Positions 38,975 through 48,709 are shown, numbered from the stretch's first letter. The stretch is DNA of 64,000 nt from Paludibacteraceae bacterium (GCA_031292565.1 JARLGW010000012.1:186001-250000), one strand, 5' to 3'. Notes: generated from the sequence alone by a model not told the origin. Made by a program: numbers and translations.

Positions 38975-39355
38975 TCAACGGATGGCCGTGGAGGTTTGTT
39001 CATTCTGGCATTTGAAAATAGGTTGAAGTATTTCCGGGATTTCAATCTGGTTGATTTCAATCTGCTTCAAAAGAGCTGATCCTTTTTCTGTTAACTCAAA
39101 ATTCATATACCGTTTGTCGCTCGATCCGATTGACCGGGCAATGTATTCCATATCTTCCACCGCTTTAATCAGTTTGGATACATGCGAAAACTTCAACCCT
39201 ATTTGTTCTGCTATTTCGCTGGATGAAAGTGTTTTCCCTTTCAGCGAGCAAAGTACCAGCCCTTGGTTAATACATATCCCAAAAGCTTGATCGAATTGCT
39301 CTTCAAAAGCATTGATCGCTTTGTAAATATCCTTTATCAAACATATACATTCCAT
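38975..39355 (-). CDS. MarR-type winged-helix regulator
   Basis: LSSSEIAEQIGLKFSHVSKLIKAVEDMEYIARSIGSSDKRYMNFELTEKG; several Cys residues. Confidence 0.82.
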   Translation of the reverse strand: MECICLIKDIYKAINAFEEQFDQAFGICINQGLVLCSLKGKTLSSSEIAEQIGLKFSHVSKLIKAVEDMEYIARSIGSSDKRYMNFELTEKGSALLKQIEINQIEIPEILQPIFKCQNEQTSTAIR

Positions 39356-39384
39356 AGTAAATTGTTTCTATAGTAAATTATTAA

Positions 39385-39432
39385 TGCAAAGATAACACCA
39401 TTTTCCATTAAAAACAATTTCCAATGGAAAAT
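39385..39432 (-). promoter_or_regulatory. Promoter/operator of the MarR-Trx-methyltransferase operon
   Basis: Minus-strand TATCTTTG -7 box (39388-39395 region); palindrome TTTCCA-A-TGGAAA at 39418-39430 plus second half-site ATTTTCCATT at 39400-39409. Confidence 0.6.
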
Positions 39433-39733
39433 AATTTGTTAAAGAAAATGAAAGGGTGGTGTGGCCGTGTTTATTAACTTGAGTTCGATATAAGAATGTA
39501 TTTTTTGCCGTAGGCAATATATATCAATAAAAAAGTAAAAACGGAAAGAACCGATTCCCCAAGAGGGGATAGATATATGTATTTTTTTGTGGGAAAAGAA
39601 GTTTCTTTTCTACGCAGAATAATTGTCTGTTTGTCAAATGTATCTTGTATCTAACACAGGTTATTAAATAATATATAGCCCGGTTGCTTCAATTTTTTTG
39701 AAATGAGTATCTTTGTTAAATAAATTCTCTGAC

Positions 39734-41524
39734 ATGAAAAAATACTGTTCCAACCCGTTCAATTATACTCGCAGGCAAAGCAAAGAAATTCAAGTAGGCA
39801 ATACCCCTATGGGGGGGGGGTGCCCTATCAGAATACAGTCGATGACCAATACTAATACACTTGACACTGAAGCCTGTGTGGCTCAAAGCATCCGCATTAT
39901 TGAAGCCGGGTGCGAATACGTGCGCCTCACGGCTCAAGGCGTACGCGAAGCCGAGAACCTGAAAAACATACATGCCCTGTTGCGTGAAAAAGGATACAAT
40001 ACACCCTTGGTGGCCGATATACATTTTAACCCCAAAGCTGCTGAAGTAGCTGCCTTGTACGTGGAAAAGGTTCGCGTAAATCCGGGCAACTTTGTGGCAA
40101 CTGCTATTGATGGAGAGGCATCGGGGGTAGATGAATTTCAAAAAGTAAAGGCTAAAATAATTTCGTTGATAGATATTTGCAAAGCGCACAACACGGCTCT
40201 TCGCGTGGGGGTGAACCACGGTTCGCTGTCCGAACGCATCATGGCTAAATATGGTGACACTCCTCAGGGCATGGTAGCCTCAGCCATGGAATTTTTACGC
40301 GTTTGCAAAGAGGAAAATTTCCCTCATGTGGTTATCTCCATGAAAGCCTCCAACACCTTGGTGATGGCGCAAAGCGTGCGCCTGCTGGTGGTTGCCATGA
40401 ACGACGAGGGCATGGATTACCCGCTCCACTTGGGTGTTACCGAAGCCGGCGATGGCGAAGACGGGCGGGTGAAATCGGCTGTCGGCATCGGAGCATTACT
40501 GGCCGATGGCATTGGCGATACCATTCGGGTTTCGTTGAGTGAAGACCCCGAACTGGAAATCCCCGTGGCCAAGAAATTGGTGGATTATATAGGGTTGCGT
40601 GCCAATCACAATGAAATAAAAGCAACAGCGTTTGAAGGCTTTAACCCGTTTGCTTATGCCCGACGAGCAACCCATGAGGTGCGTAATATCGGTGGTGCCC
40701 ATGTGCCCGTGGTGATTGCTGCTGCTAACGATTCGTACACCCTTTTGCCCGATTATATATTGGGTAAATGCGTGATACCGTATCAGACTTTTGTGCCTAC
40801 GCCCAACGTGCATCCATGCTACAAGGCCAGTGAGATAGATGCCTTGCTAGCGAGTGATGAAAAAGTGAAATTTTGGGAATTATCCTATCCCGACCTTAAC
40901 AAGCAAGTGCTTGATACATTGAAAGAAAGTCGGGAAATAGTAGTGTTACTTACCTCCACCCATGCTAACCCCGTGGGCGAAACGCGGGCATTTTTTCATG
41001 CCTTGATGAGCGAAGGCATTACCACGCCCGTGGTGCTTTGCCATACCTACAATACGAATGACGTGGAGGCACTGCAAGTGCAAGCGGGTGCCGATTTTGG
41101 AGCCTTGCTGCTGGATGGTTTTGGTGATGGCATTTTGATCCGAAACACGGGCAACATCTCCAACGATCAACTGCTTTCCACCGCCTTTGGCATTTTGCAA
41201 GCCGCCCGTGTGCGTGTAAGCAAAACCGAATATATTTCCTGCCCCAGTTGTGGGCGTACCTTGTTCGACCTACAAACTACCATTGCCCGCATTAAAGAAA
41301 AAACGGCACACCTTAAAGGCCTTAAAATAGGCATCATGGGCTGTATCGTAAACGGTCCCGGCGAAATGGCCGATGCCGATTACGGCTACGTGGGAGCTGC
41401 CGCGGGCAAAGTGAACCTCTACAAGAAACAAACCTGCGTGGAAAAGAGCATCCCTGCCGAAGAAGCCGTGGATAAATTAATAGAACTGATTAAGGAGAAC
41501 GGCGATTGGGTGGAAAAGAAATAA
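39734..41524 (+). CDS. ispG: 4-hydroxy-3-methylbut-2-en-1-yl diphosphate synthase
   Basis: PIRIQSMTNT, GSLSERIMAKYGDTPQGMV, SCPSCGRTLFDLQ, GIMGCIVNGPGEMADADYGYVG. Confidence 0.96.
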   Translation: MKKYCSNPFNYTRRQSKEIQVGNTPMGGGCPIRIQSMTNTNTLDTEACVAQSIRIIEAGCEYVRLTAQGVREAENLKNIHALLREKGYNTPLVADIHFNPKAAEVAALYVEKVRVNPGNFVATAIDGEASGVDEFQKVKAKIISLIDICKAHNTALRVGVNHGSLSERIMAKYGDTPQGMVASAMEFLRVCKEENFPHVVISMKASNTLVMAQSVRLLVVAMNDEGMDYPLHLGVTEAGDGEDGRVKSAVGIGALLADGIGDTIRVSLSEDPELEIPVAKKLVDYIGLRANHNEIKATAFEGFNPFAYARRATHEVRNIGGAHVPVVIAAANDSYTLLPDYILGKCVIPYQTFVPTPNVHPCYKASEIDALLASDEKVKFWELSYPDLNKQVLDTLKESREIVVLLTSTHANPVGETRAFFHALMSEGITTPVVLCHTYNTNDVEALQVQAGADFGALLLDGFGDGILIRNTGNISNDQLLSTAFGILQAARVRVSKTEYISCPSCGRTLFDLQTTIARIKEKTAHLKGLKIGIMGCIVNGPGEMADADYGYVGAAAGKVNLYKKQTCVEKSIPAEEAVDKLIELIKENGDWVEKK

Positions 41525-41627
41525 AAGCATTTATTTTTTTTACAGGCTCTACTAATTATCATTAAAAGCTCCAACTTTCTTTCCCTTCCGGCTGTTTTAA
41601 AAACAATTATTTTAAAACAAGCAGGCT

Positions 41628-42662
41628 ATGAAAACAAACCTATTCTATATAAGTATCTGGTTCGTTTGGTTAGGCATGGCTTTGCCTGCTTGCAGCCAAA
41701 CATCTAAAAATAAAACAACTATGGATACAGTTAATAAGTCGGATCAGGAATGGAAGAAGGAGCTGAGTGCCGAACAATATTACATCCTGCGTGAAAAAGG
41801 AACGGAAGCTCCTTATACAGGTAAACTGCTGATGGTTAAAGATAAAGGCATGTACCGATGTGCAGCCTGTGGCAATCCGCTTTTCAGTTCGGAGGCCAAG
41901 TTTGATTCGCATTGCGGTTGGCTAAGTTTTGACAAAGAAATAAAAGCAGGCACTATTAAAACCCAAGTGGATAAAAGCCACGGCATGGAGCGCACGGAAA
42001 TTATATGCGGCAGGTGTGGTGGGCATCTTGGGCATGTGTTCAACGACGGGCCTACCGAAACCGGTTTGCGCTATTGCGTAAATTCCGTTTCGCTGGAGTT
42101 TGTGCCTGAAAAAGAAACCCAAACCACTGATACTATTACCTTTGGTGGAGGCTGCTTTTGGTGCATGGAGGCTTTGTTTCAAAGGCTGAAAGGGGTAACG
42201 TCGGTTACCTCCGGGTATTCAGGCGGGAAGATTAAAAATCCCACGTATGAAGAAGTTTCCACGGGGACTACCAATCATGCCGAAGTTGTGCAAATTGTGT
42301 ATAAACCCAAAGAAATTAAGCTGGCCGATATGCTGGATGTTTTCTTCGCCTTGCACGACCCTACCACGCTCAACAGGCAGGGCAACGATGTGGGTACGCA
42401 ATATCGTTCGGTGATTTTTTACAGGAACGAAAAACAAAAGGAGGTAGCGGAGGAAGTTATTACGCGCTACACTCGCGAAAAGGTTTTTGAGAAACCTATT
42501 GTTACCAAAGTAGAACCGTTTACAGCATTCTACAAAGCGGAGGATTATCATCAAAACTATTACAATGGAAATAGCGACCAGCCTTATTGCCGCATCGTAA
42601 TCATGCCCAAGCTTCGCAAGCTCGATCACCTCTTCAAAAGTAAACTGAAAAGCGATAAATGA
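41628..42662 (+). CDS. msrBA: Bifunctional methionine sulfoxide reductase B/A lipoprotein
   Basis: Lipobox; Msr[22 protein letters not shown]...[11 protein letters not shown]; Msr[20 protein letters not shown]. Confidence 0.95.
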   Translation: MKTNLFYISIWFVWLGMALPACSQTSKNKTTMDTVNKSDQEWKKELSAEQYYILREKGTEAPYTGKLLMVKDKGMYRCAACGNPLFSSEAKFDSHCGWLSFDKEIKAGTIKTQVDKSHGMERTEIICGRCGGHLGHVFNDGPTETGLRYCVNSVSLEFVPEKETQTTDTITFGGGCFWCMEALFQRLKGVTSVTSGYSGGKIKNPTYEEVSTGTTNHAEVVQIVYKPKEIKLADMLDVFFALHDPTTLNRQGNDVGTQYRSVIFYRNEKQKEVAEEVITRYTREKVFEKPIVTKVEPFTAFYKAEDYHQNYYNGNSDQPYCRIVIMPKLRKLDHLFKSKLKSDK

Positions 42663-42865
42663 CAGAATGGCGGCTATTTTTCCTGTAAAGCTGTCATTGT
42701 GGCATTTGTTTGATTCTTGTTTATTTTTTGTAATTTATTGTTTATCAATATAATATATAATATTCTAAAATTTCATTCTTATTCTGGCAAAAAAATTGAT
42801 CCTTCTGTTTTTGAAAATGAATTAAAAAAACAATACATGTTTAATTATTAAAAACGGAGGTTATT

Positions 42866-43312
42866 ATGTCACTAATTAGAAGAAATGAAAATTACCCAAC
42901 CTGGTCGAACTTTTTCAACGATGTGTTAAATCATGATTGGGATGTTTCCTTCAACACCAATTATTCGGCACCAAATTCCAGCATGCCGGCAGTCAACATT
43001 AAAGAGGATGCCGATAAATTTGAAATAGAATTGGCTGCGCCTGATATGGCAAAAGAAGATTTTAAACTGGAGTTGAAGAGCAACGTGTTAACTATTTCCG
43101 GCGAAAAGAAAACCGAGGATGAAAAGAAAGAGGGCGAGAAATATACGCACCGGGAATTTTACTACAAGAGCTTTACCCGTACATTCACGCTTCCATCAAC
43201 AACCGATGGCGAAAAAATTGCTGCTAAGTATGATAAAGGAGTATTGAAAGTATCGGTTCCTAAACGGGATGAAACCAAACCCAAACCATCCAAACTAATA
43301 GAAATTGCCTAA
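42866..43312 (+). CDS. Hsp20/alpha-crystallin small heat-shock protein
   Basis: PAVNIKEDADKFEIELAAPDMAKEDFKLEL, KYDKGVLKVSVPK. Confidence 0.95.
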   Translation: MSLIRRNENYPTWSNFFNDVLNHDWDVSFNTNYSAPNSSMPAVNIKEDADKFEIELAAPDMAKEDFKLELKSNVLTISGEKKTEDEKKEGEKYTHREFYYKSFTRTFTLPSTTDGEKIAAKYDKGVLKVSVPKRDETKPKPSKLIEIA

Positions 43313-43449
43313 TGTTTTTGAGTAAAGAAAGGCCGTTGATTTGTAAAAGTCGGCGGCTTTTTTTGTTTGGCAATTAGCGATAGAAATTTGATTTTTCATA
43401 CATAAACATGTTCCTTTGCATGAAAATAAAAAAGCAATCAAATACTACT

Positions 43450-44502
43450 ATGCCAAACTCTACATCCAACACCTGCCTTTTGGGTATGTCCGGCGGAACG
43501 GACAGTTCCATGTCCGCCATGCTATTGCAGGAGCAGGGCTACACGGTAAAAGGCGTAACCTTCAGGTTTTGGGATAGCGATGGCTCCGAACAGCATTTGC
43601 AAGATGCCAGGGAGATGGCTCGAAAGTTAGGAATTGAGCATTTTGTATATGATGCCCGCGAATCATTCCGGCTGGAGATTGTGGATTATTTTATTTCCGA
43701 ATATCTGGCCGGGCGTACACCCGTTCCATGCGTGAAATGCAATAATCAATTAAAATGGAAGCTACTATTGGAGCTCGCCGAACAGCACGATTGCAATGCA
43801 ATTTCCACCGGACATTATTGTAACGTAAAAGAAAAAGATGGGCTGCTACATATAGCCCAAGGGGTTGATCCTGATAAAGATCAATCCTTTTTTCTGTGGG
43901 GATTACCTCAAGAGATATTGCAAAAAATGGTGCTTCCGTTAGGGCAACTTACCAAAGTGCGCGTGCGTGAAATGGCAGCCGAAAGAGGCTTCTCTTACAT
44001 CTCTAAGAAGAAGGACAGCTTGGGCGTTTGTTTTTGCTCCAACGATTATCGTCCGTTTCTACGAAAATACGCTCCTGATTTTAATTTTGAAAAAGGTTCG
44101 TTTGTTGATGAAGAGGGTACGGTTTTGGGCGAACACCAAGGCTACCCGTTTTATACCGTTGGTCAACGCCGCGGGTTGGGTATTTACCTCAACCGAGCTG
44201 TTTTTGTAAAAGAATTACTTCCGCAAACCAATACCGTGGTATTAGCCCCGCTAAAGAGCATGTATAAAAACGAGTTTTACCTCAAGGAATGGAATTTGAT
44301 AAATGAGGCTGATTTCACCGGGTTTTTTGATATTATTACCAAGATACGCTACCGGAAGCAAGCCACGCCAAGCCGGGTGGTGAAGCAGGAAAACGGGTTA
44401 CTTAAAGTAGAGCTGGCCGAACCGCTGGAAAGTATTGCACCGGGGCAGGCTGCTGCATTTTATCGTGACGATTTGGTGTTGGGCGGTGGAATTATCGTGT
44501 AG
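43450..44502 (+). CDS. mnmA: tRNA-specific 2-thiouridylase (MnmA family)
   Basis: LLGMSGGTDSSMSAMLL, TPVPCVKCN, DQSFFLWGL, YTVGQRRGLGI; start at MPNST. Confidence 0.93.
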   Translation: MPNSTSNTCLLGMSGGTDSSMSAMLLQEQGYTVKGVTFRFWDSDGSEQHLQDAREMARKLGIEHFVYDARESFRLEIVDYFISEYLAGRTPVPCVKCNNQLKWKLLLELAEQHDCNAISTGHYCNVKEKDGLLHIAQGVDPDKDQSFFLWGLPQEILQKMVLPLGQLTKVRVREMAAERGFSYISKKKDSLGVCFCSNDYRPFLRKYAPDFNFEKGSFVDEEGTVLGEHQGYPFYTVGQRRGLGIYLNRAVFVKELLPQTNTVVLAPLKSMYKNEFYLKEWNLINEADFTGFFDIITKIRYRKQATPSRVVKQENGLLKVELAEPLESIAPGQAAAFYRDDLVLGGGIIV

Positions 44503-44510
44503 AAAAAGAA

Positions 44511-44536
44511 AAGGGCTTTGCCGAAGCAAAGCCCTT
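44511..44536. terminator. Hairpin between convergent genes
   Basis: AAGGGCTTTGC-CGAA-GCAAAGCCCTT. Confidence 0.75.
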
Positions 44537-44544
44537 AACCTGAA

Positions 44545-47349
44545 TTATTTTGTACTCTTGGGGTTCATTTTGAACTCAATACTGTTCTGCTGTATCAGCA
44601 ATGCTTTTAGGGTTTGCTTGATGCTTTCGGCAGTGATTTGGTTTACCGCTTTCTCGTAATCGCTCACCATGTTTATTTTATCCTGTTCGTTCAGTATAAT
44701 GGCCGATTTCCACCAGTTGTTTTCCTTCTGATTTTCGTTGTATCGTTTCAGTAGGTTTTTCTTCACTTTATCCAAGTCGTCTTTTCGTGGCCCCACCAGC
44801 GCAACGCTGTCCAGCTCTTGTTTCGCAATGCTAATCAGTTTATCTGCTTGTTTGGGGTTTGTGTCGAAACGGATGCCCAGCATGGCCTGTTCCTGTGGTT
44901 GATTTGTTACCGAGCCATCCACGCGGGTACCGTATGTACCTCCTTCATCTTCCCTCAGGCTTTCGGTGTAGCGAATATCCATTATATCGGCCAACGCTGC
45001 CATATTTACCCTGTTGGTCAAGTTGAAAGGCATGCCTCCCCATTGGAAAAGGTAAACGGAAGTGCGTTCTACCTGCATCTCTTTATCAAAATCCTTCACC
45101 AGTTTGCCCGATGGATAGCGCACGTTGTTGTCTTTCCATGTTTCGTGATTCTTTGTTGTTTTTAATCCGCCCAAATAGCTGAGGATATATGGCTTAATGC
45201 TATCCAAATTGATACTTCCCACAAATACAAAGGTAAAATCGGCCGGATTTGCAAACCGTTGTTTATAGATGGCGTAGGCTTTATCCTGATCTACTTTTTT
45301 AAGCGTTTCCAGGTTCATTAAAATGGCTCTGGGGCTGTGGTTGCTTAGCACCATAGACAGGGTGTCCTTAAAAGTTTTTCTAGGATCTGTATTCGCGTTG
45401 GCCAAGCTTGTTTGCAGTTCCTGCATGTAGGCGGCATAGGCCATTTCGTCTTTCCGTGGAGCGGTAAACGTTAAGTAGGTAAGTTTTAAAAGAGTTTCAA
45501 AATCTTTCACTGACGAGGAGCCGTTGACGTTTTCACTATATGTGTTAATGTCAGTTGATATGGAAACATTTTTGCCTGAAAGAATTTGATTCAGATCAAG
45601 TTTCGAGAATTTGCCTAGCCCGTTGTTGCCTATAATATCATCTGCCAACTTTGCAGAAGGCAGATCGGCTGCTTTTTCAACCAACGAAGTTCCGCCATCG
45701 CTGAAAGCGGTAAACAATATCTCGTCGTTTTTAAAGTTGGTATTTTTGAAAATAACTTTTATCCCGTTGCTTAGTTGCCATTCGGTGGTACCAAACACGT
45801 CGTTTTTTTGTTCTTTGGTAATTGTTCCGGCCTTTGGCTTTTTGGCGAGTAAGGGCTTATCTATTTTTTTATCTTTATATGGTTCCACGTAATTTTTTCG
45901 TGCATCCGTAATGGCTGCACGCACTTCGGTTTCGGTGGGTAGTTTAACACCCGCTTTCTGAGGAGCCGAAATATCCACAATCATGTTGTTATTGGTAATA
46001 TATGATTGTACAATCTTGTTTACCAGTTGCAAATTGATTTTCTCCTTCAATGCTTTTTTAGCATAGTTATATTCCCATGCAATGCCAGGTATAGGCTCTA
46101 GTTCCAAAAAATTGCGCATGTACTCCTGCACATAGCTGCTGCTTTTTTCTTTATCCCGCTCGTTGTAGGCTTTTTCATAGTTGGCCAGCATTTGCTCTAT
46201 TGCCCTGTCCAATTCGGGTTGTGTAAACCCATAGCGTTGGGTTCGTTCTATTTCTTTTAGTAGAGATTCCAAGGCGGGTTTTTCTTGCCCTTCTTTGGCT
46301 ACAACGCCCATTATGAAGGCGTCGGACGAACGTGTTATGTCTCCATAGTAACTATATCCAGTTACAAAAGGACAGGCAGCGTTTCTTTTCAGTTTTTCAA
46401 AACGATTATTCAGCATGGCTGAAATCAGGCTGTTTACTAAATTTAGGTTATATCCTTCTTCCGAAATTTTTTGTGCATCAGGAAGCGGTTTGTGTTTATA
46501 TTCAATATCAAAAGAAGCTACACTTGCTTCCCGATCGGTAACAATGGAAACAATAGGTTCCTGGTTGTCCGGTATGGTATATATAATTCGTTTGGCAGCA
46601 TTTACCGGTTTGGGTATATCGGCAAAAAGGCGTTTGATAGTTTGTTCCGTTTGCTTTACATCTACATCTCCTACTATAACAATTCCTTGCAAGTCGGGTC
46701 TATACCATTTTTTGTAGTAAGCTCTTAGCGTGTCGTAGCTAAAGTTGTTTATCACGGCGGTGTCTCCTATCACATCTCGTTTAGCATATTGCGATCCCGG
46801 ATATTTTAATTTATTGCCTTCTTTCCACATGCGGCGTTCGGCATTTGCTCCCGTGCGCCATTCTTCGCGTATTACACCTCGTTCTTTATCAATTTCGTCT
46901 CCATCCAAACTGATGAAGCTCGACCAGTCGTGTAAAATAAGAATAGAACTGTCCACAATGCTAGGTCGCACAGTAGGGATACCTCGCAGCATATACACGG
47001 TTTCGTCCAACGAGGTATAGGCATTTAAGTTTGTACCGAATTGAGCTCCAATGGTTTCCAAATAATTTATCAGGGCTTTCCCGTGAAAGTTCTTGGTGCC
47101 GTTGAATGCCATGTGTTCTAAAAAATGGGCTAATCCGTTTTGGCTATCTTCCTCCAAGATGGCTCCTACCTTTTGTACGATGTAGAAATCGGCTCTTTTT
47201 TCGGGGAGCTTATTATAGCGAATATAATAGGTGAGGCCATTGTCTAGTTTCCCGTAGTGGATAGCAGTATCCATAGGGATTTTTTGTTGAGCTAGCAGAG
47301 AGGTAAGTCCGTACACAAACGATGCAAAAACCAAGAGTAATTTTTTCAT
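44545..47349 (-). CDS. M16 family metallopeptidase (insulinase-like, full-length)
   Basis: Signal peptide; GLAHFLEHMAFNGT (HxxEH); repeated two-domain architecture. Confidence 0.94.
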   Translation of the reverse strand: MKKLLLVFASFVYGLTSLLAQQKIPMDTAIHYGKLDNGLTYYIRYNKLPEKRADFYIVQKVGAILEEDSQNGLAHFLEHMAFNGTKNFHGKALINYLETIGAQFGTNLNAYTSLDETVYMLRGIPTVRPSIVDSSILILHDWSSFISLDGDEIDKERGVIREEWRTGANAERRMWKEGNKLKYPGSQYAKRDVIGDTAVINNFSYDTLRAYYKKWYRPDLQGIVIVGDVDVKQTEQTIKRLFADIPKPVNAAKRIIYTIPDNQEPIVSIVTDREASVASFDIEYKHKPLPDAQKISEEGYNLNLVNSLISAMLNNRFEKLKRNAACPFVTGYSYYGDITRSSDAFIMGVVAKEGQEKPALESLLKEIERTQRYGFTQPELDRAIEQMLANYEKAYNERDKEKSSSYVQEYMRNFLELEPIPGIAWEYNYAKKALKEKINLQLVNKIVQSYITNNNMIVDISAPQKAGVKLPTETEVRAAITDARKNYVEPYKDKKIDKPLLAKKPKAGTITKEQKNDVFGTTEWQLSNGIKVIFKNTNFKNDEILFTAFSDGGTSLVEKAADLPSAKLADDIIGNNGLGKFSKLDLNQILSGKNVSISTDINTYSENVNGSSSVKDFETLLKLTYLTFTAPRKDEMAYAAYMQELQTSLANANTDPRKTFKDTLSMVLSNHSPRAILMNLETLKKVDQDKAYAIYKQRFANPADFTFVFVGSINLDSIKPYILSYLGGLKTTKNHETWKDNNVRYPSGKLVKDFDKEMQVERTSVYLFQWGGMPFNLTNRVNMAALADIMDIRYTESLREDEGGTYGTRVDGSVTNQPQEQAMLGIRFDTNPKQADKLISIAKQELDSVALVGPRKDDLDKVKKNLLKRYNENQKENNWWKSAIILNEQDKINMVSDYEKAVNQITAESIKQTLKALLIQQNSIEFKMNPKSTK

Positions 47350-47467
47350 TCTTCTGTAAAATTTAGCGTAAAGATGGGAATAAAGATATTTTGACTGAGA
47401 GTCAACTGTGTAAAGGTAGATATATTGCTTGTAAATGGTAAAGAATTTCAGATTTTTTCAAAAAAAA

Positions 47468-47490
47468 AGTCCTGTGAAACTCACAGGACT
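47468..47490 (-). terminator. Terminator of Lys/Ala-rich peptide gene 1
   Basis: AGTCCTGTGA-AAC-TCACAGGACT with A/T tracts. Confidence 0.75.
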
Positions 47491-47510
47491 CTCCGAAAAA
47501 GTCTTTTCTC

Positions 47511-47702
47511 TTACTTTTTAACAGCTTTTTTAGCAGCAGCTTTAGTAGTAGTTGCTTTTTTAGCTGTGTCAGCTTTAGCTTCTTTTTTAGCTTCTTTTTT
47601 AGCAGTAGCTTTAGTTGCTTTTTTAGCTGAAGTTTGAGCCATAACACTTGTTCCACCAATTAATGCAACTGATAAAAACAAAGAAATAATTAATTTTTTC
47701 AT
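47511..47702 (-). CDS. Secreted Lys/Ala-rich mini-protein, copy 1
   Basis: MKKLIISLFLSVALIGGTSVMAQTSAKKATKATAKKEAKKEAKADTAKKATTTKAAAKKAVKK; signal peptide and matched terminator. Confidence 0.72.
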   Translation of the reverse strand: MKKLIISLFLSVALIGGTSVMAQTSAKKATKATAKKEAKKEAKADTAKKATTTKAAAKKAVKK

Positions 47703-48066
47703 AACAGTAATATTTATTTTTGTTTGACGCTGTAAAAGTATATATCCATCTGACATGATATACTTCGTTAGCATAATTTAATAAATATATGTTATATTTA
47801 TTTATTTTTGTTAAAACAAGAGATTGCTTATCCATCTCTATTTGCTTATAAATTAATATATTAAAAAAAAATAGGCTGGTATTAATTAATTTTTTTTTGA
47901 TGAAATTTTGTGAACAGCGCAGGTTAAAATACTATCAACAAGTTTTTTATACCCGTTTTTCTTCAAAAAAATTCTTAGAAATAAATAATCATGCATTATT
48001 TGAATAATAATTATGCAGAAAAATGGTTACTTGTTAGAAATAATTTAGGTTTGTCAAGGCACAAAA

Positions 48067-48094
48067 AAAAGCCTATAATTTCTTATAGGCTTTT
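48067..48094 (-). terminator. Terminator of Lys/Ala-rich peptide gene 2
   Basis: AAAAGCCTATAA-TTTC-TTATAGGCTTTT. Confidence 0.8.
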
Positions 48095-48119
48095 CCTTTT
48101 CTTTTGAAAATTTCTTTGC

Positions 48120-48314
48120 TTATTTGCTTTCTGCAGCTTTAGTTGCAGTAGCTTTTTTAGCTTTATGAGCTTTTACTGTTTTTGTAGTTTTCTTTACAGA
48201 ATCAGTTTTAGCTTCAGTTTTAGCTTTAGCAGCTTTAGCTTTAGGTGCAGCCATAACGCTAGTTCCAGCGATTAAAGCAGTAGCAAGAAACAAAGAAATA
48301 ATTAACTTTTTCAT
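48120..48314 (-). CDS. Secreted Lys/Ala-rich mini-protein, copy 2
   Basis: MKKLIISLFLATALIAGTSVMAAPKAKAAKAKTEAKTDSVKKTTKTVKAHKAKKATATKAAESK; paralog of copy 1. Confidence 0.74.
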   Translation of the reverse strand: MKKLIISLFLATALIAGTSVMAAPKAKAAKAKTEAKTDSVKKTTKTVKAHKAKKATATKAAESK

Positions 48315-48709
48315 GATAGTAAAATTTTTATTTGGTTTGACGATGTAAAGGTATATTTCATTTTGAAATAATATTCATCGTTAACATAATTTACACTAAA
48401 AAGCTTTTTTCATTTTATTCTTGTTAAATATTTCGTTTGTAATATTTTATAAATAGCTAACAACCAAATGATTATGGTATTTCAATTTAGTGTATATTAA
48501 TAAATTCTAAGCAGAAAAGCAGGTTCTTATTCTAGAAATACTTCCAAATTAAAGCACCATTATCGGGCTTTTGCGCTCATTTTCTCTTAGAATTAAAGAA
48601 AAATACATTTTTTGCTGAAAAATTAAAGAAAAATTTCTGTAATAGGCTCAAATAAATTACTTTTGCAGCCATTGAATAATGTATAAAAATACGATTAATA
48701 ACAGCCATT

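Noticed and set aside
43450-44502. SGGTDSS instead of SGGVDSS in the MnmA P-loop
   Set aside because: Substitution seems tolerated among Bacteroidetes MnmA paralogs; all other motifs are intact
47402-47659. 85-aa K/L-rich minus-strand ORF
   Set aside because: Alternate frame of the Lys/Ala-rich gene; the 47511-47702 frame has the signal peptide and paralog support
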